Shown piece after piece: positions 9,188 through 17,385 of a stretch of 64,000 nucleotides of DNA. The stretch covers positions 56,567 to 120,566 of the forward strand of contig SLCC01000020.1 in NCBI GenBank assembly GCA_007126035.1. Reading direction: 5' to 3'. Both the position numbers and the translations under genes were made by a program. This DNA comes from Gemmatimonadota bacterium (GTDB lineage: Bacteria; Gemmatimonadota; Gemmatimonadetes; Longimicrobiales; RSA9). Under the pieces are notes generated by a model. That model did no database searches. It had not been told where the DNA came from and saw nothing but the letters and a program-made list of their open reading frames with translations. Within the stretch, counting starts at the first letter, position 1, and every line of letters begins with the position of its first letter.

Positions 9188-9679
9188 ATGATCCGAATCG
9201 ATGAACAGCTGTCGACGTCGCCCCCGGACCTTCTTTTCCAGGTGGCTGCCGACGTGGAGCGATGGCCGGATATCCTGCCGCACTACCGCTGGGTGAAGTT
9301 CCAAGAGAAGACCGGCTTCGGCCACGGTCTGGTGGAGATGGCGGCCTGGCGGGATTTCGGCGGCCCACTCCGCTACCCCACATGGTGGGCCTCCCGGATG
9401 GAGAGCGACCCGGCCGTGCCCGTGGTCCACTACCGGCACGTGGACGGCGTGACCCGGGGCATGGACGTGAGCTGGGAGTTCATCCCTGCCGCCGGCGCCA
9501 CGCTGGTCCGTGTGGTCCACGAGTGGCAGGGCCCGGCCTGGCCGGTGATCGGCCGCTTCGCCGCCAGGCACGTGATAGGTCCGCACTTCGTGAGCGCCAT
9601 AGCCCGTCGCACCATAGCCGGCGTCTGCGCCGAGGCGGAGCGGCGAGCCGGGGTGACGAAGGCGGGGCCTCATGGCTGA
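9188..9679 (+). CDS. SRPBCC (START-like) polyketide cyclase/dehydrase-type protein
   Basis: A 163-residue helix-grip-fold protein of the kind that binds hydrophobic ligands and, in aromatic polyketide pathways, cyclises or aromatises the chain. It opens MIRIDEQLSTSPPDLLFQVA followed by DVERWPDILPHYRWV, the classical opening of the family. The start is supported by CACGGAG upstream. Its last 8 bp overlap the start of the FabF-like gene, so the two are translationally coupled. The ketosynthase partner argues for a cyclase or lipid-handling role; passive lipid transfer is also possible. Confidence 0.8.
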   Translation: MIRIDEQLSTSPPDLLFQVAADVERWPDILPHYRWVKFQEKTGFGHGLVEMAAWRDFGGPLRYPTWWASRMESDPAVPVVHYRHVDGVTRGMDVSWEFIPAAGATLVRVVHEWQGPAWPVIGRFAARHVIGPHFVSAIARRTIAGVCAEAERRAGVTKAGPHG

Positions 9680-10931
9680 GCCCCACGGGCCGCCGTACCG
9701 GGTCGCCATCACGGGCCTCGGCCCCATAACCGCCGTGGGCACCGGCCGCGACGGCTTCTGGCAGGGCCTGCGCGCCTGCCGCTCGCCAGTGCGCCGCGTC
9801 ACCCGCTTCGACCCGTCGCCATGGCGCTGCCACATCGCCGCCGAGGTCGACGACTTCGACGCCGCCGATTTCATGGACAGACGCCAGGCTCGACGCCTCG
9901 ACCGTTTCATGCAGTTCGCCATAGCGGGCGCCAGGATGGCTCTGGAGGACGCACGGCTCGACCCCGGCGACCTGGACCCGGACCGGGTCGCCGTCCAGTT
10001 CGGCTCCGCCCTGGGCGGGATCGCCTATGCCGAGGAGCAGGTGGGCAACCTGCTGGGCGGCGGGACCCGGGCCGTGGACCCCCGGGTGGCGCTCACCACC
10101 TTCTGCGGCGCCTCCAGCTGCGGCGTCGCCATCGAGTTCGGCTTCACCGGACCCAACTCGACGAACGCCATGTCATGCGCGTCAGGGACCATCGCCATCG
10201 GTGACGCGTTCCGGCTGATCCGTGACGGGACCAGCGACGTGGCGGTGGCGGGCGGGGCGGAGGCGCCACTGGCGCCGCTGTCCTTCGGGGCCTTCGCCCT
10301 GATCAGGGCGATGAGCACACGCAACGATGAGCCGGAGCGAGCCTGCCGCCCGTTCGACAAGGGCCGGGACGGCTTCGTAATGGGGGAGGGCGGCTGCGCG
10401 CTGATCCTCGAGCGCCTGGACCTGGCCGTGGCCAGGGGCGCATCGATCTATGCCGAGCTGGCGGGCTACGGGACCTCCAACGATGCCCACCACATGACCG
10501 CGCCCCTGCCCGACGGCAGCCAGGCCGCACGGGCCATGAGGCTGGCGCTCAGCTCCGGCGGCATCGCGCCGGAGCAGGTGGACCTCATCTGTCCCCATGG
10601 CTCTTCCACCCCGCTCAACGACGCCACCGAGACCGCCGCGATACGGACCGTCCTCGGTGAGCAGGCCTACCGCGCCCCCGTCTTCGCCACCAAGCCGTAC
10701 CACGCCCACGCCCTGGGCGCTTCGGGGGCCATCGAGCTTGCCGCCGCTTGTCTGGCGCTCCGCCACGAATGGGTACCGCCCACCCTGAACTTCGATGACG
10801 GCGGCGACGATTGCGACCTGGACTACGTGCCAGGTGAGGGCCGGGACTACCGGGCCAGCGTTTGCCTGTCCAACTCCTTCGGGTTCGGTGGGATCAATGC
10901 CTCGCTGGCCATCCGTCGCCACGATTCCTGA
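9672..10931 (+). CDS. Beta-ketoacyl-ACP synthase (FabF/KAS II-like)
   Basis: Condensing enzyme of 419 residues that would extend an acyl-ACP chain with malonyl-ACP. The Cys-His-His set is intact: catalytic Cys in NAMSCASGTIAIGDAF, His in ICPHGSSTPLNDATE, and His in KPYHAHALGASGAIE. The glycine-rich tail motif SFGFGGINASLAI is present, so it is not a decarboxylating chain-length factor. Start overlaps the cyclase gene. No ACP, ketoreductase or malonyltransferase is nearby, so it either borrows the primary FAS machinery or is a dedicated KS for a small tailored product. Confidence 0.92.
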   Translation: MAEPHGPPYRVAITGLGPITAVGTGRDGFWQGLRACRSPVRRVTRFDPSPWRCHIAAEVDDFDAADFMDRRQARRLDRFMQFAIAGARMALEDARLDPGDLDPDRVAVQFGSALGGIAYAEEQVGNLLGGGTRAVDPRVALTTFCGASSCGVAIEFGFTGPNSTNAMSCASGTIAIGDAFRLIRDGTSDVAVAGGAEAPLAPLSFGAFALIRAMSTRNDEPERACRPFDKGRDGFVMGEGGCALILERLDLAVARGASIYAELAGYGTSNDAHHMTAPLPDGSQAARAMRLALSSGGIAPEQVDLICPHGSSTPLNDATETAAIRTVLGEQAYRAPVFATKPYHAHALGASGAIELAAACLALRHEWVPPTLNFDDGGDDCDLDYVPGEGRDYRASVCLSNSFGFGGINASLAIRRHDS

Positions 10932-10994
10932 CCATCGAGCCACGGCAAACCGCGACCCCCTTCCCAGAACCGCCCGGCTGCGCCACTTTTCGGC

Positions 10995-11957
10995 ATGACT
11001 CCGGTGCTGATTGGCCAGATCATGGGCGTCTCCTTCGCCTCCGGCCTGAATATATACGCTACCGTCGCCGCCCTGGGGCTGCTCTCCCGTATGGGGATCA
11101 TCCAGGAGCTGCCGCCGGCCCTGCACGGGCTCCAGAGCAGTATCATCATCGGCACGGCACTGGTCCTGTATATGGTCGAGGCCATAATCGATCGCGTGCA
11201 CCACGTCGATTCGCTGTGGGACACCGTCCACACCTTCGTCCGACCGCCGGCCGCCGCGCTCCTGGCCGTCGGCATGCTCTGGGCTCAGCCGCTTCACCTC
11301 CAACTGGCCGCTGCCGGCATGGCCTTCCTCGTGGCCCTGGCCGCCCATGGAACCAAGGCCGGATTCCGCATCGCCGTCAACGCTGCCAGCCGGAAGCGAA
11401 GCATCACTCCAATCAGCACAGGCGAAGACCTGGTCGCGGTCCTGTTCGTGGTCGGCGCCTTCGAATACCCGGCAACTGCACTCATCGCCGGGGTCGCCGC
11501 ACTGGCCCTCATCGGCCTGTTCGGTTCCAGGCTGTGGAGAGCCTTCACTCTGGGGTTCCGTTGTGTGACCGCATGGATCCGGGCGCTCTTTATCACCCCC
11601 GGCTGGCGGGACGCCGACGCGCTGCCGAGGCGACTCCGGGCCCTGCTGGACGACCCGCCCCTGGGTACCGCACCGCACAGGACGACCAGGGCGGCGGTGA
11701 ACGGGATCCCGGGCATCGGCGCCTACCGTAACGGCTGGCTGGTCGTCACGCCCGACGGGCCCGCCTTCCTCTGCAATGGCCTGTTGCGAGCAAGGCGCGT
11801 CGACCTGCCCGACCCCGTCGAGATGAACATCGATCCGGGCCCCTGGGTCAACGAGATCCACGTCCGCCACCAGGACAGCTCCTTCACGCTGTACCTGCTG
11901 CAAGACGGCCCTCCCGCAGAGCTCGTCCTCGCGGAACTGGAGACTGTTCCATTGTGA
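10995..11957 (+). CDS. DUF4126-type integral membrane protein
   Basis: A 320-residue membrane protein. The first about 200 residues carry five or more hydrophobic segments and match the DUF4126 pattern (QIMGVSFASGLNIYATVAALGLL near the start, then VHHVDSLWDTVHTFVRPPAAALL). The C-terminal 120 residues are soluble and less conserved. It lies 63 bp after the ketosynthase on the same strand and may be the last gene of that cluster. Function of the family is unknown. The sequence CACTTT lies just before the ATG, so it could have its own leaderless promoter. Confidence 0.75.
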   Translation: MTPVLIGQIMGVSFASGLNIYATVAALGLLSRMGIIQELPPALHGLQSSIIIGTALVLYMVEAIIDRVHHVDSLWDTVHTFVRPPAAALLAVGMLWAQPLHLQLAAAGMAFLVALAAHGTKAGFRIAVNAASRKRSITPISTGEDLVAVLFVVGAFEYPATALIAGVAALALIGLFGSRLWRAFTLGFRCVTAWIRALFITPGWRDADALPRRLRALLDDPPLGTAPHRTTRAAVNGIPGIGAYRNGWLVVTPDGPAFLCNGLLRARRVDLPDPVEMNIDPGPWVNEIHVRHQDSSFTLYLLQDGPPAELVLAELETVPL

Positions 11958-12076
11958 ACGGCCCGCCCTGCTCCATGGCACCCGGGACCCGCGCCCGGCA
12001 AACCGCCAGGCAGGGGCGGCTTCCCGCACCCCGTCACGTCCCGACCCGCAGTCACAGGGTGCGCCGCTCAGCAGGG

Positions 12077-12105
12077 TTTACACCTCCTGCACCCGCGTCT
12101 ATATT
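12077..12105 (+). promoter_or_regulatory. Strong sigma-70-type promoter before second sigma gene
   Basis: TTTACA (12077-12082), exactly 17 bp, TATATT (12100-12105). Among the best promoter matches in the window. Expected transcript start is near 12112, giving a leader of about 150 nt before the ATG at 12260. The rest of the 302-bp gap (11958-12076) shows nothing recognisable. Confidence 0.75.
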
Positions 12106-12196
12106 TGTTCAGTTTGTAGGCCGACCACCTTCACCGGCTTGCGTTTTGTGTGGATGGGTCGTACGGGTCCCGACACCTCTGTGTTTCTTCGCCGTG

Positions 12197-12235
12197 CAGC
12201 GAGCACCCTCCGCTGGTAGTGCTCGCTGTTTTTTT
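12197..12235 (+). terminator. Intrinsic terminator inside the sigma-gene leader (candidate attenuator)
   Basis: Perfect 10-bp stem CAGCGAGCAC / GTGCTCGCTG (12197-12206 and 12219-12228) with a 12-nt loop and seven T residues (12229-12235). It lies about 85 nt after the predicted transcript start and 24 nt before the sigma ATG, with no gene in between. It either ends a short RNA or attenuates the sigma gene. Confidence 0.8.
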
Positions 12236-12259
12236 GTCTTCGACCAAGGGTAGACTTCT

Positions 12260-13120
12260 ATGTTCGTGAACTCACGCGCACTGGACTCCTTCGATCAGTA
12301 CCTCTTCGACGTGGAGAAGTATCCACTCATCGAGGATCCCATGGAGGAGCGTGCGCTGGCTGCCCGGGCCCGGGAGGGTGACAAGGAGGCGGCCGAGCGG
12401 CTGGTGACTGCCAACCTACGCTTCGTGATCTCGTACGTGAAGAAGTACCAGGGCCGAGGCCTGGGTCTGGCCGAGTTGGTGTGCATAGGTAATGAAGGAC
12501 TGCTGAAGGCCGTCAAGAAGTTCGACCCGGACAAGGGCGTGAAGTTCATATCGTACGCGGTGTGGTGGATTCGCCAGACGGTCTTGCAGGCGCTGGCGGA
12601 GCAGACCCGCTCAGTCCGCATCCCGCTGAACCAGAACTCGAACCTGGTGAAGCTGTCTCGTACGGAGACGGCCCTTACGCAGCTCCTTGGCCGCTCGCCG
12701 ACGGATCAGGAGATCGCCGAGCACATGGAGGAGCCGATCGAGACCGTTCGCGCTCTTCGTCGTGTTGCCGCGTCCGAGTTGTCCCTGGATGCGCCCATCG
12801 ATCGTGGTGATCGTGACAGCGCCTCCTTCGGCGAGCGATTTGCCGGCGCGGAAGGCGATGATATCGAGGAGAGCGTGGAGTCCCAGGCTCGTCGTGAGTT
12901 CCTGGACCGCATGTTCGACAAGTACCTGACGGAGCGGGAGCGCAAGATCCTGTATCTGTATTATGGTCTGGACGACGGGGAGGAGCGTACCCTGGAGGAG
13001 ATCGGCTCGCTGCTGGGTGTCACTCGCGAGCGGATCCGCCAGATCCGGAACAGGGCCTTCGAGAAGCTGCGGGAGAGCAACGACGGCGAAGCTCTGGCCA
13101 CGTTCTGGGCTGCCGAGTAG
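12260..13120 (+). CDS. RNA polymerase sigma-70 family factor (second RpoD-like copy)
   Basis: Sigma factor of 286 residues with regions 1.2 (FDQYLFDVEKYPLIEDP), 2 (FDPDKGVKFISYAVWWIRQTV), 3 and 4 (TLEEIGSLLGVTRERIRQI). Region 1.1 is absent. It resembles the 2478-3365 sigma in layout but is clearly diverged, e.g. LAELVCIGNEGLLKAVKKF in region 2, where a group 1 factor has DLIQEGNxGL. The Asp-to-Glu and Gln-to-Cys-Ile changes there suggest an alternative sigma. The gene sits behind a strong promoter and a leader terminator, and is followed by a good terminator, so it is monocistronic. Confidence 0.93.
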   Translation: MFVNSRALDSFDQYLFDVEKYPLIEDPMEERALAARAREGDKEAAERLVTANLRFVISYVKKYQGRGLGLAELVCIGNEGLLKAVKKFDPDKGVKFISYAVWWIRQTVLQALAEQTRSVRIPLNQNSNLVKLSRTETALTQLLGRSPTDQEIAEHMEEPIETVRALRRVAASELSLDAPIDRGDRDSASFGERFAGAEGDDIEESVESQARREFLDRMFDKYLTERERKILYLYYGLDDGEERTLEEIGSLLGVTRERIRQIRNRAFEKLRESNDGEALATFWAAE

Positions 13121-13153
13121 CGGAGCCGGTCGGGTCTTCACAGCCGGGGCGGG

Positions 13154-13190
13154 AAGGGCGCCGGGATGGATTCCTGGCGCCCTTTCCTTA
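13154..13190 (+). terminator. Intrinsic terminator after second sigma gene
   Basis: Stem AAGGGCGCC / GGCGCCCTT (13154-13162, 13176-13184) with a 13-nt loop, followed by TCCTTA. Begins 33 bp after the sigma stop codon. Confidence 0.65.
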
Positions 13191-13290
13191 TGCCGGGGCC
13201 GCGCCCTGGATCGGGGCTGGCCATTATAGTGGTGACGCCGTAACCTCGTTGCGTTCGACCGGGGCCGCACGGGACTTAGGCGGCACCTCG

Positions 13291-13686
13291 CTATGCGTCG
13301 ACCAGCTCCTCTTCCGTGTCGGCGTTCTCCAGGGCGGCGCCGTTCACGGCGCGTCCGGACGCGGAGCCAAGCATCACCAGCTCCCTTACCACCACCTCGG
13401 AAGTGGGTATGGTTACGCCATCCCTCTCGTAGGATCCGTATTCGATCCTGCCCTCGACGTACAGGCGATCGCCCTTCCGGATGTACTCTTCGGCCAGCTC
13501 CGCCAGCCGTCCCCATGTGGCCAGCCGGTGCCACTCTGTGCGCTCCTCGAATCCGTTCTCCCTGGGGATCCGCCGGCTGGTGGCCAGGGAGAAGTTGGCC
13601 ACCTTGTGGCCCTTGGGCGTGGTCTGGAGCTCGGGATCCCGTCCTACGTTGCCCACCAGGATCAGCTTGTTGACCGAACGTGACAT
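13291..13686 (-). CDS. Second single-stranded DNA-binding protein, without acidic tip
   Basis: SSB paralogue of 131 residues. The OB fold is clear (MSRSVNKLILVGNVGRDPEL; EWHRLATWGRLAELAEEYI; GDRLYVEGRIEYGSYE) but the protein ends ADTEEELVDA soon after the fold. It has no Gly-rich linker and no DDDxPF partner-binding tip. ATG 13686 has a perfect GGAGG six bases upstream; the track start at 13722 does not. It lies 87 bp downstream of polA on the same strand. A tip-less SSB may have a specialised role (competence, repair) or form mixed tetramers with the 1054 protein; that is inference. Confidence 0.9.
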   Translation of the reverse strand: MSRSVNKLILVGNVGRDPELQTTPKGHKVANFSLATSRRIPRENGFEERTEWHRLATWGRLAELAEEYIRKGDRLYVEGRIEYGSYERDGVTIPTSEVVVRELVMLGSASGRAVNGAALENADTEEELVDA

Positions 13687-13773
13687 CGATGCCTCCGCGT
13701 GAAGTGTGATGGGTTCCATCAACGCGGATGTTTCACGTTCAGCTGGGGCGTTGGAATAGCTGGTTGGGCCTAT

Positions 13774-16548
13774 CTACTTGCATTCGTACCAGGTCGCCCC
13801 GATTCCGCTCTCGACGTCGAGGGGCACGTCCAGCTCGAAGGCCTTCCGCATCCTGTCGGTGACCAGGTCCCGGACCTCGGTGGCCAGGTCGTGCGGCGCC
13901 TCGAACAGGAGCTCGTCATGGACCTGGAGCAGCATGCGGCTGCCACGGCCCCGCTCCCTCAGGGCCCGGTCTATGTCGATCATGGCGATCTTGATGATGG
14001 CGGCGGCGCTGCCCTGCACCGGTGCGTTGGCGGCCGCTCTCTCACCGAACTGGCGGATATTGTAGTTGCGGCTCTTGACCTCGGGGATGTAGCGTCGTCG
14101 GCCGATCAGGGTCTCGACATAGCCGTGCTCGTAAGCCTGCTCGATCTGTCGGTCCAGGTATCGACGGACGTCGGGCAGTCGCCCGAAGTAGTTATCAATG
14201 AAGGTCTTCGCCTCCTGTACGCTGGTCCCCAGCTGCTTGGAGAGGGCGAAGGGACCGATGCCGTAGATGGTGGCGAAGTTGATTGTCTTCGCCGCGTCGC
14301 GCATCCGCGGCGTCACCTGCTCCACCGGCACCTCGAAGACGAGGGCAGCCGTCTGCCTGTGAATGTCGGCGCCCGACCGGAAGGCCTCGATGAACGTGGG
14401 GTCGCCGGACAGGTGGGCCAGGACCCGGAGCTCGATCTGCGAGTAGTCGGCGGACACGAAGAGAGAGCCTTTCCCGGACACGAACCCCTTCCGGAGCTCC
14501 GCCCCCACCTCGGTGCGGATGGGGATGTTCTGGAGGTTGGGGTCACTGGACGAGAGCCGTCCGGTGGCCGCCACGGCCTGGTTGAAGCTGGTGTGCAGCC
14601 GGCCGGTGCGCCTCGAGACCATTTGCGGCAGGGCATCCACATAGGTGTTCCGGAGCTTCTCGAGCTGGCGGTACTCCAGGATGAGGCCGGGCAAACGGTG
14701 TCCCTCCGCGGCCAGCTCCTCCAGGACGGAGGCGTCCGTGGAAGCGCCCGTCTTTGTCCGCTTCAGGACGGGCAGCTCCAGGCGGTCGAATAGCACTTCC
14801 CGGAGTTGGGGAGTAGAGCTGATATTAAACTCTGTCTCCGCCTCCTTGAATATCTCCTGCTTTATGGTCTCCAGCTCCGTCTCCAGCCGTTTCGAGAGCT
14901 GCCGGAAGAAGTCGGTGTCGATCCCGATCCCGGCTGTCTCCATGTCGGCCAGGACGGCGATGAGGGGCATCTCCACATCGCGGAACAGCCGATCCAGATG
15001 GTGTGAGCGGAGGTCGGGCTCGAGCCGCTCCCGGAGCCGGAGGGCCAGGTCCACACGCTCGGCGGAGAACTGCCGAACCGAGTCGATGCCGCAGTCGGCG
15101 ACGGGGACGGCGTTACGGCCGGTGCCGCAGAGGTCTGCCAGGCTCATGGCGCTGTGGCCCAGGTGCTGGAGGGCCAGGGATTCCAGGGCATGCTCCCTTC
15201 TGCCCGGCTCGAGCAGGTAGGACGCGAGCATGACGTCGAAATCGAGCCCCCTGAGCTGGACGTCCGCCCGTCCCAGGGCCAGGAGCAAATACTTGAGGTC
15301 GTGCCCGGTCTTGCGTATGGCGGGGTCCTCCAGCGCTTCCACCAGTGGCGCCATCTCCGGTGCCGAGAGCGCCGGGAGGTTGGGTCCCCGCCCGCCGCCG
15401 GAGCTGTCGGCGGCCTCCATGCCCAGATCGAGCTCACCCTGCGTCCGGTGGCCCAGGGGCAGGTAGGCGGCCCTCCCCACAGCGGTCCCGATGGCCAGCC
15501 CCACCAACTCCGATCTGATTGGATGGCTGCCCGTGCCGAGCGACTGGATCGCCATCCGGCCGCTGGCCCGCACCTCATCCATGAGCCGCCGGAGCTGGTC
15601 CGTGGCGAGAACCAGGTCGTAGGCCGCTTCCAACCGGCGCGTCTCCGGCTCGGGTGCGGCGATCTCCCGGACCAGCCCATGAAACTCGAGCTCGGAGAAG
15701 AGGGCTTTCAGCCGGTCCCTGTCCGGCTCGTCCACAGCCAGGGCTTCCAGGTCGAGCTCGATGGGCAGGTCGGTCAGGATGGTGACCAGCCGCTTCGACA
15801 GCATCACCTCGTCCCGGCACGCCAGCAGCGCCTCCCGCGCCCGCTTGGCGCTGACCTCGTGGGCCCGTTCCAGGATGGACTCGACGGGGCCGAACTCCTC
15901 GATCAGCTTGATGGCCGTCTTGGGGCCGATCCCGCGGGCTCCCGGCACGTTGTCGGAGGTATCGCCAATGAGGGCCAGGTAGTCCACCACCCGCTCCGGC
16001 GGCACGCCCAGCCGCTCACCAGCGCTCCGGGTGTCGACCCACTCCTCGTCCACCATGCCGCGGCCGCCTCGGCCGGGGTTCAGGAGTGAGACCCGCTCGT
16101 CGATCAACTGGTAGAAGTCCTTGTCGCCCGACACGACCACCGTGTCCACACCCGCTGCCGACGCCTTCCTGGCCAGCGTTCCGATCACGTCGTCGGCCTC
16201 GTGATCGGGGAGCTCCAGGATGGGGATGTTGAACGCTTCGATCAGGTCCCGGACCCGGGGGATCGATGACCTCAACTCATCGGGCATCTTCTCCCGGGTG
16301 GCCTTGTATTCCGGATACAGCTCCGTCCGCACACTGGTGCCGGCGTCCATGACCAGGCCCAGGTAGTCTGGCTCGTACTCGTTCAGCAGCTTCAGGATGA
16401 ACCGCGTGAGACCGAAGGCGGCGGACGTATTCTCGCCCCTGGAGGTGGTCAGCGGCCGACTGATCATGGCGAAGAATGCCCGGTAGATCAGCGCGTACGC
16501 ATCGATGAGGAACAGTCGGGGGCGCGTCTTCTCCGGAATCTCGGCCAT
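13774..16548 (-). CDS. polA: DNA polymerase I with degenerate proofreading domain
   Basis: Repair and Okazaki-fragment polymerase of 924 residues with three domains. The 5' nuclease (about 1-300) has FLIDAYALIYRAF, DHEADDVIGTLA and SGDKDFYQLID. The 3'-5' exonuclease-like domain is at about 315-510. The polymerase (about 530-924) has motif A SADYSQIELRVLAHLSGDP, motif B DAAKTINFATIYGIGPF and motif C LLQVHDELLFE. In the exonuclease domain the metal-binding acids are gone: the Exo I position reads AIQSLGTG instead of a DxE, Exo II reads HDLKYLL instead of KYD, and Exo III reads FSAERVD instead of YxxED. It should be proofreading-deficient, as in Taq or Bacillus Pol I. Confidence 0.95.
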   Translation of the reverse strand: MAEIPEKTRPRLFLIDAYALIYRAFFAMISRPLTTSRGENTSAAFGLTRFILKLLNEYEPDYLGLVMDAGTSVRTELYPEYKATREKMPDELRSSIPRVRDLIEAFNIPILELPDHEADDVIGTLARKASAAGVDTVVVSGDKDFYQLIDERVSLLNPGRGGRGMVDEEWVDTRSAGERLGVPPERVVDYLALIGDTSDNVPGARGIGPKTAIKLIEEFGPVESILERAHEVSAKRAREALLACRDEVMLSKRLVTILTDLPIELDLEALAVDEPDRDRLKALFSELEFHGLVREIAAPEPETRRLEAAYDLVLATDQLRRLMDEVRASGRMAIQSLGTGSHPIRSELVGLAIGTAVGRAAYLPLGHRTQGELDLGMEAADSSGGGRGPNLPALSAPEMAPLVEALEDPAIRKTGHDLKYLLLALGRADVQLRGLDFDVMLASYLLEPGRREHALESLALQHLGHSAMSLADLCGTGRNAVPVADCGIDSVRQFSAERVDLALRLRERLEPDLRSHHLDRLFRDVEMPLIAVLADMETAGIGIDTDFFRQLSKRLETELETIKQEIFKEAETEFNISSTPQLREVLFDRLELPVLKRTKTGASTDASVLEELAAEGHRLPGLILEYRQLEKLRNTYVDALPQMVSRRTGRLHTSFNQAVAATGRLSSSDPNLQNIPIRTEVGAELRKGFVSGKGSLFVSADYSQIELRVLAHLSGDPTFIEAFRSGADIHRQTAALVFEVPVEQVTPRMRDAAKTINFATIYGIGPFALSKQLGTSVQEAKTFIDNYFGRLPDVRRYLDRQIEQAYEHGYVETLIGRRRYIPEVKSRNYNIRQFGERAAANAPVQGSAAAIIKIAMIDIDRALRERGRGSRMLLQVHDELLFEAPHDLATEVRDLVTDRMRKAFELDVPLDVESGIGATWYECK

Positions 16549-16600
16549 CGCTCTCTTCGTGAAGGGTCAACCGGATGATCTTATCCCTGAGCGTCCCCGA

Positions 16601-16639
16601 AAATCAAACCGCCCCGTCACCTGGGGTGACGGGGCGGTT
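16601..16639 (-). terminator. Intrinsic terminator of cold-shock gene
   Basis: Perfect 15-bp inverted repeat AACCGCCCCGTCACC (16607-16621) / GGTGACGGGGCGGTT (16625-16639) with a 3-base loop. Read on the minus strand, the stem ends in TTTGATTTT. Lies 28 bp after the cspA stop. Confidence 0.85.
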
Positions 16640-16666
16640 ATCGGCCTGGCTCCCCGGGTGCTGCGA

Positions 16667-16873
16667 TCAGGAAACCGGCCGCTGGACGTTCATGGCCTGC
16701 AGGCCCTTGTCCGTCTCGCGGACCTCGAAGTCGACCTCTTCGCCCTCCGTCAGCGTCTTGAAGCCATCCATCGTGATCGCCGAGAAGTGAACGAAGACGT
16801 CTTCGCCGTCCGGTTGCTCAATGAAACCGTAGCCTTTGGCGTCATTGAACCACTTCACCTTACTCTTGGCCAT
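16667..16873 (-). CDS. Cold-shock protein (CspA family)
   Basis: Small nucleic-acid-binding protein of 68 residues acting as an RNA chaperone. It has the five-strand cold-shock fold with RNP1 KGYGFIE and RNP2 DVFVHFS, and begins [20 protein letters not shown] 16873 has GGAGG eight bases upstream. The track ORF extends upstream to 17032 without support. A clear promoter (16927-16956) and terminator flank it, so it is a single-gene transcript. The 46-nt untranslated leader is short compared with thermo-sensing cspA leaders. Confidence 0.96.
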   Translation of the reverse strand: MAKSKVKWFNDAKGYGFIEQPDGEDVFVHFSAITMDGFKTLTEGEEVDFEVRETDKGLQAMNVQRPVS

Positions 16874-16926
16874 GAACCTGTCCTCCTCGATACATGAGTA
16901 CCTCCCACTGCACCGCCCGAGCTTGC

Positions 16927-16956
16927 AAAGTAGGGATGGTGCTTCGCGAGCGTCAA
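16927..16956 (-). promoter_or_regulatory. Promoter of cold-shock gene
   Basis: On the minus strand TTGACG (16956-16951), 18 bp, TACTTT (16932-16927). Predicted transcript start near 16920. Confidence 0.7.
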
Positions 16957-16976
16957 GAAAAACCGTGCAAGCACCT

Positions 16977-17357
16977 TCAGCGCGGGTGGCCGACGACCAG
17001 AGCGCCCAGCACCGGGAGGTACAGGTTGTCATCCAGCGGCAGCCTGTTGGCTTCCGCCACGGTCATGGTCGGGACAGGGAGCACGGCCCTGCCTGGTCCG
17101 ACTCCCGGGAGGGCGAGCAGGACGGGGATGGCCGCCGCCATGAACGCCGCGCTCCCCTCGAGACTCCTGCCGCCGGGGAACCGGCTCCGACCGAGACGGG
17201 CGCCCACGAGCCCGGCAACCGGGTCGGCCACGCCGGCGAGGAGTATCCCGGCCACGGCGGCCCAGCCCGGGAAGGGCGGCCAGTGTGCAGCCCACGGCAG
17301 GTTCGTGGCGCCGGTCAACCGATGGGCCTCCCGGTCCCGGAGCATGGGGCCGAACAA
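16977..17357 (-). CDS. CTP-dependent diacylglycerol/dolichol-kinase-like protein, N-terminally truncated
   Basis: The 126 codons match the C-terminal half of the DGK1/dolichol kinase-like family: LTGAT, then [14 protein letters not shown], the [11 protein letters not shown] block and [16 protein letters not shown]. Full-length relatives are roughly 200 residues with extra N-terminal membrane helices. Here the frame is open only back to about 17415, and family-like residues begin at the stop codon of the upstream transglycosylase (17386). The N-terminal half therefore seems deleted. Start codons are poor (TTG 17357, ATG 17345). It may be a remnant; a short functional form cannot be excluded. 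Confidence 0.55.
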   Translation of the reverse strand: MFGPMLRDREAHRLTGATNLPWAAHWPPFPGWAAVAGILLAGVADPVAGLVGARLGRSRFPGGRSLEGSAAFMAAAIPVLLALPGVGPGRAVLPVPTMTVAEANRLPLDDNLYLPVLGALVVGHPR

Positions 17358-17385
17358 TCCGTGGAACAGCGCGGCGAACCGCGGC

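Noticed and set aside
10182-12029. 615-codon antisense ORF opposite the ketosynthase and DUF4126 genes
   Set aside because: No motif or domain pattern; composition typical of the antisense frame of high-GC coding DNA.
12112-12235. 6S RNA or SRP RNA in the sigma leader
   Set aside because: No SRP tetraloop/symmetric-loop consensus (GGAA with flanking GGTCAGG-type pairing) and no long single hairpin with central bubble as in 6S RNA.
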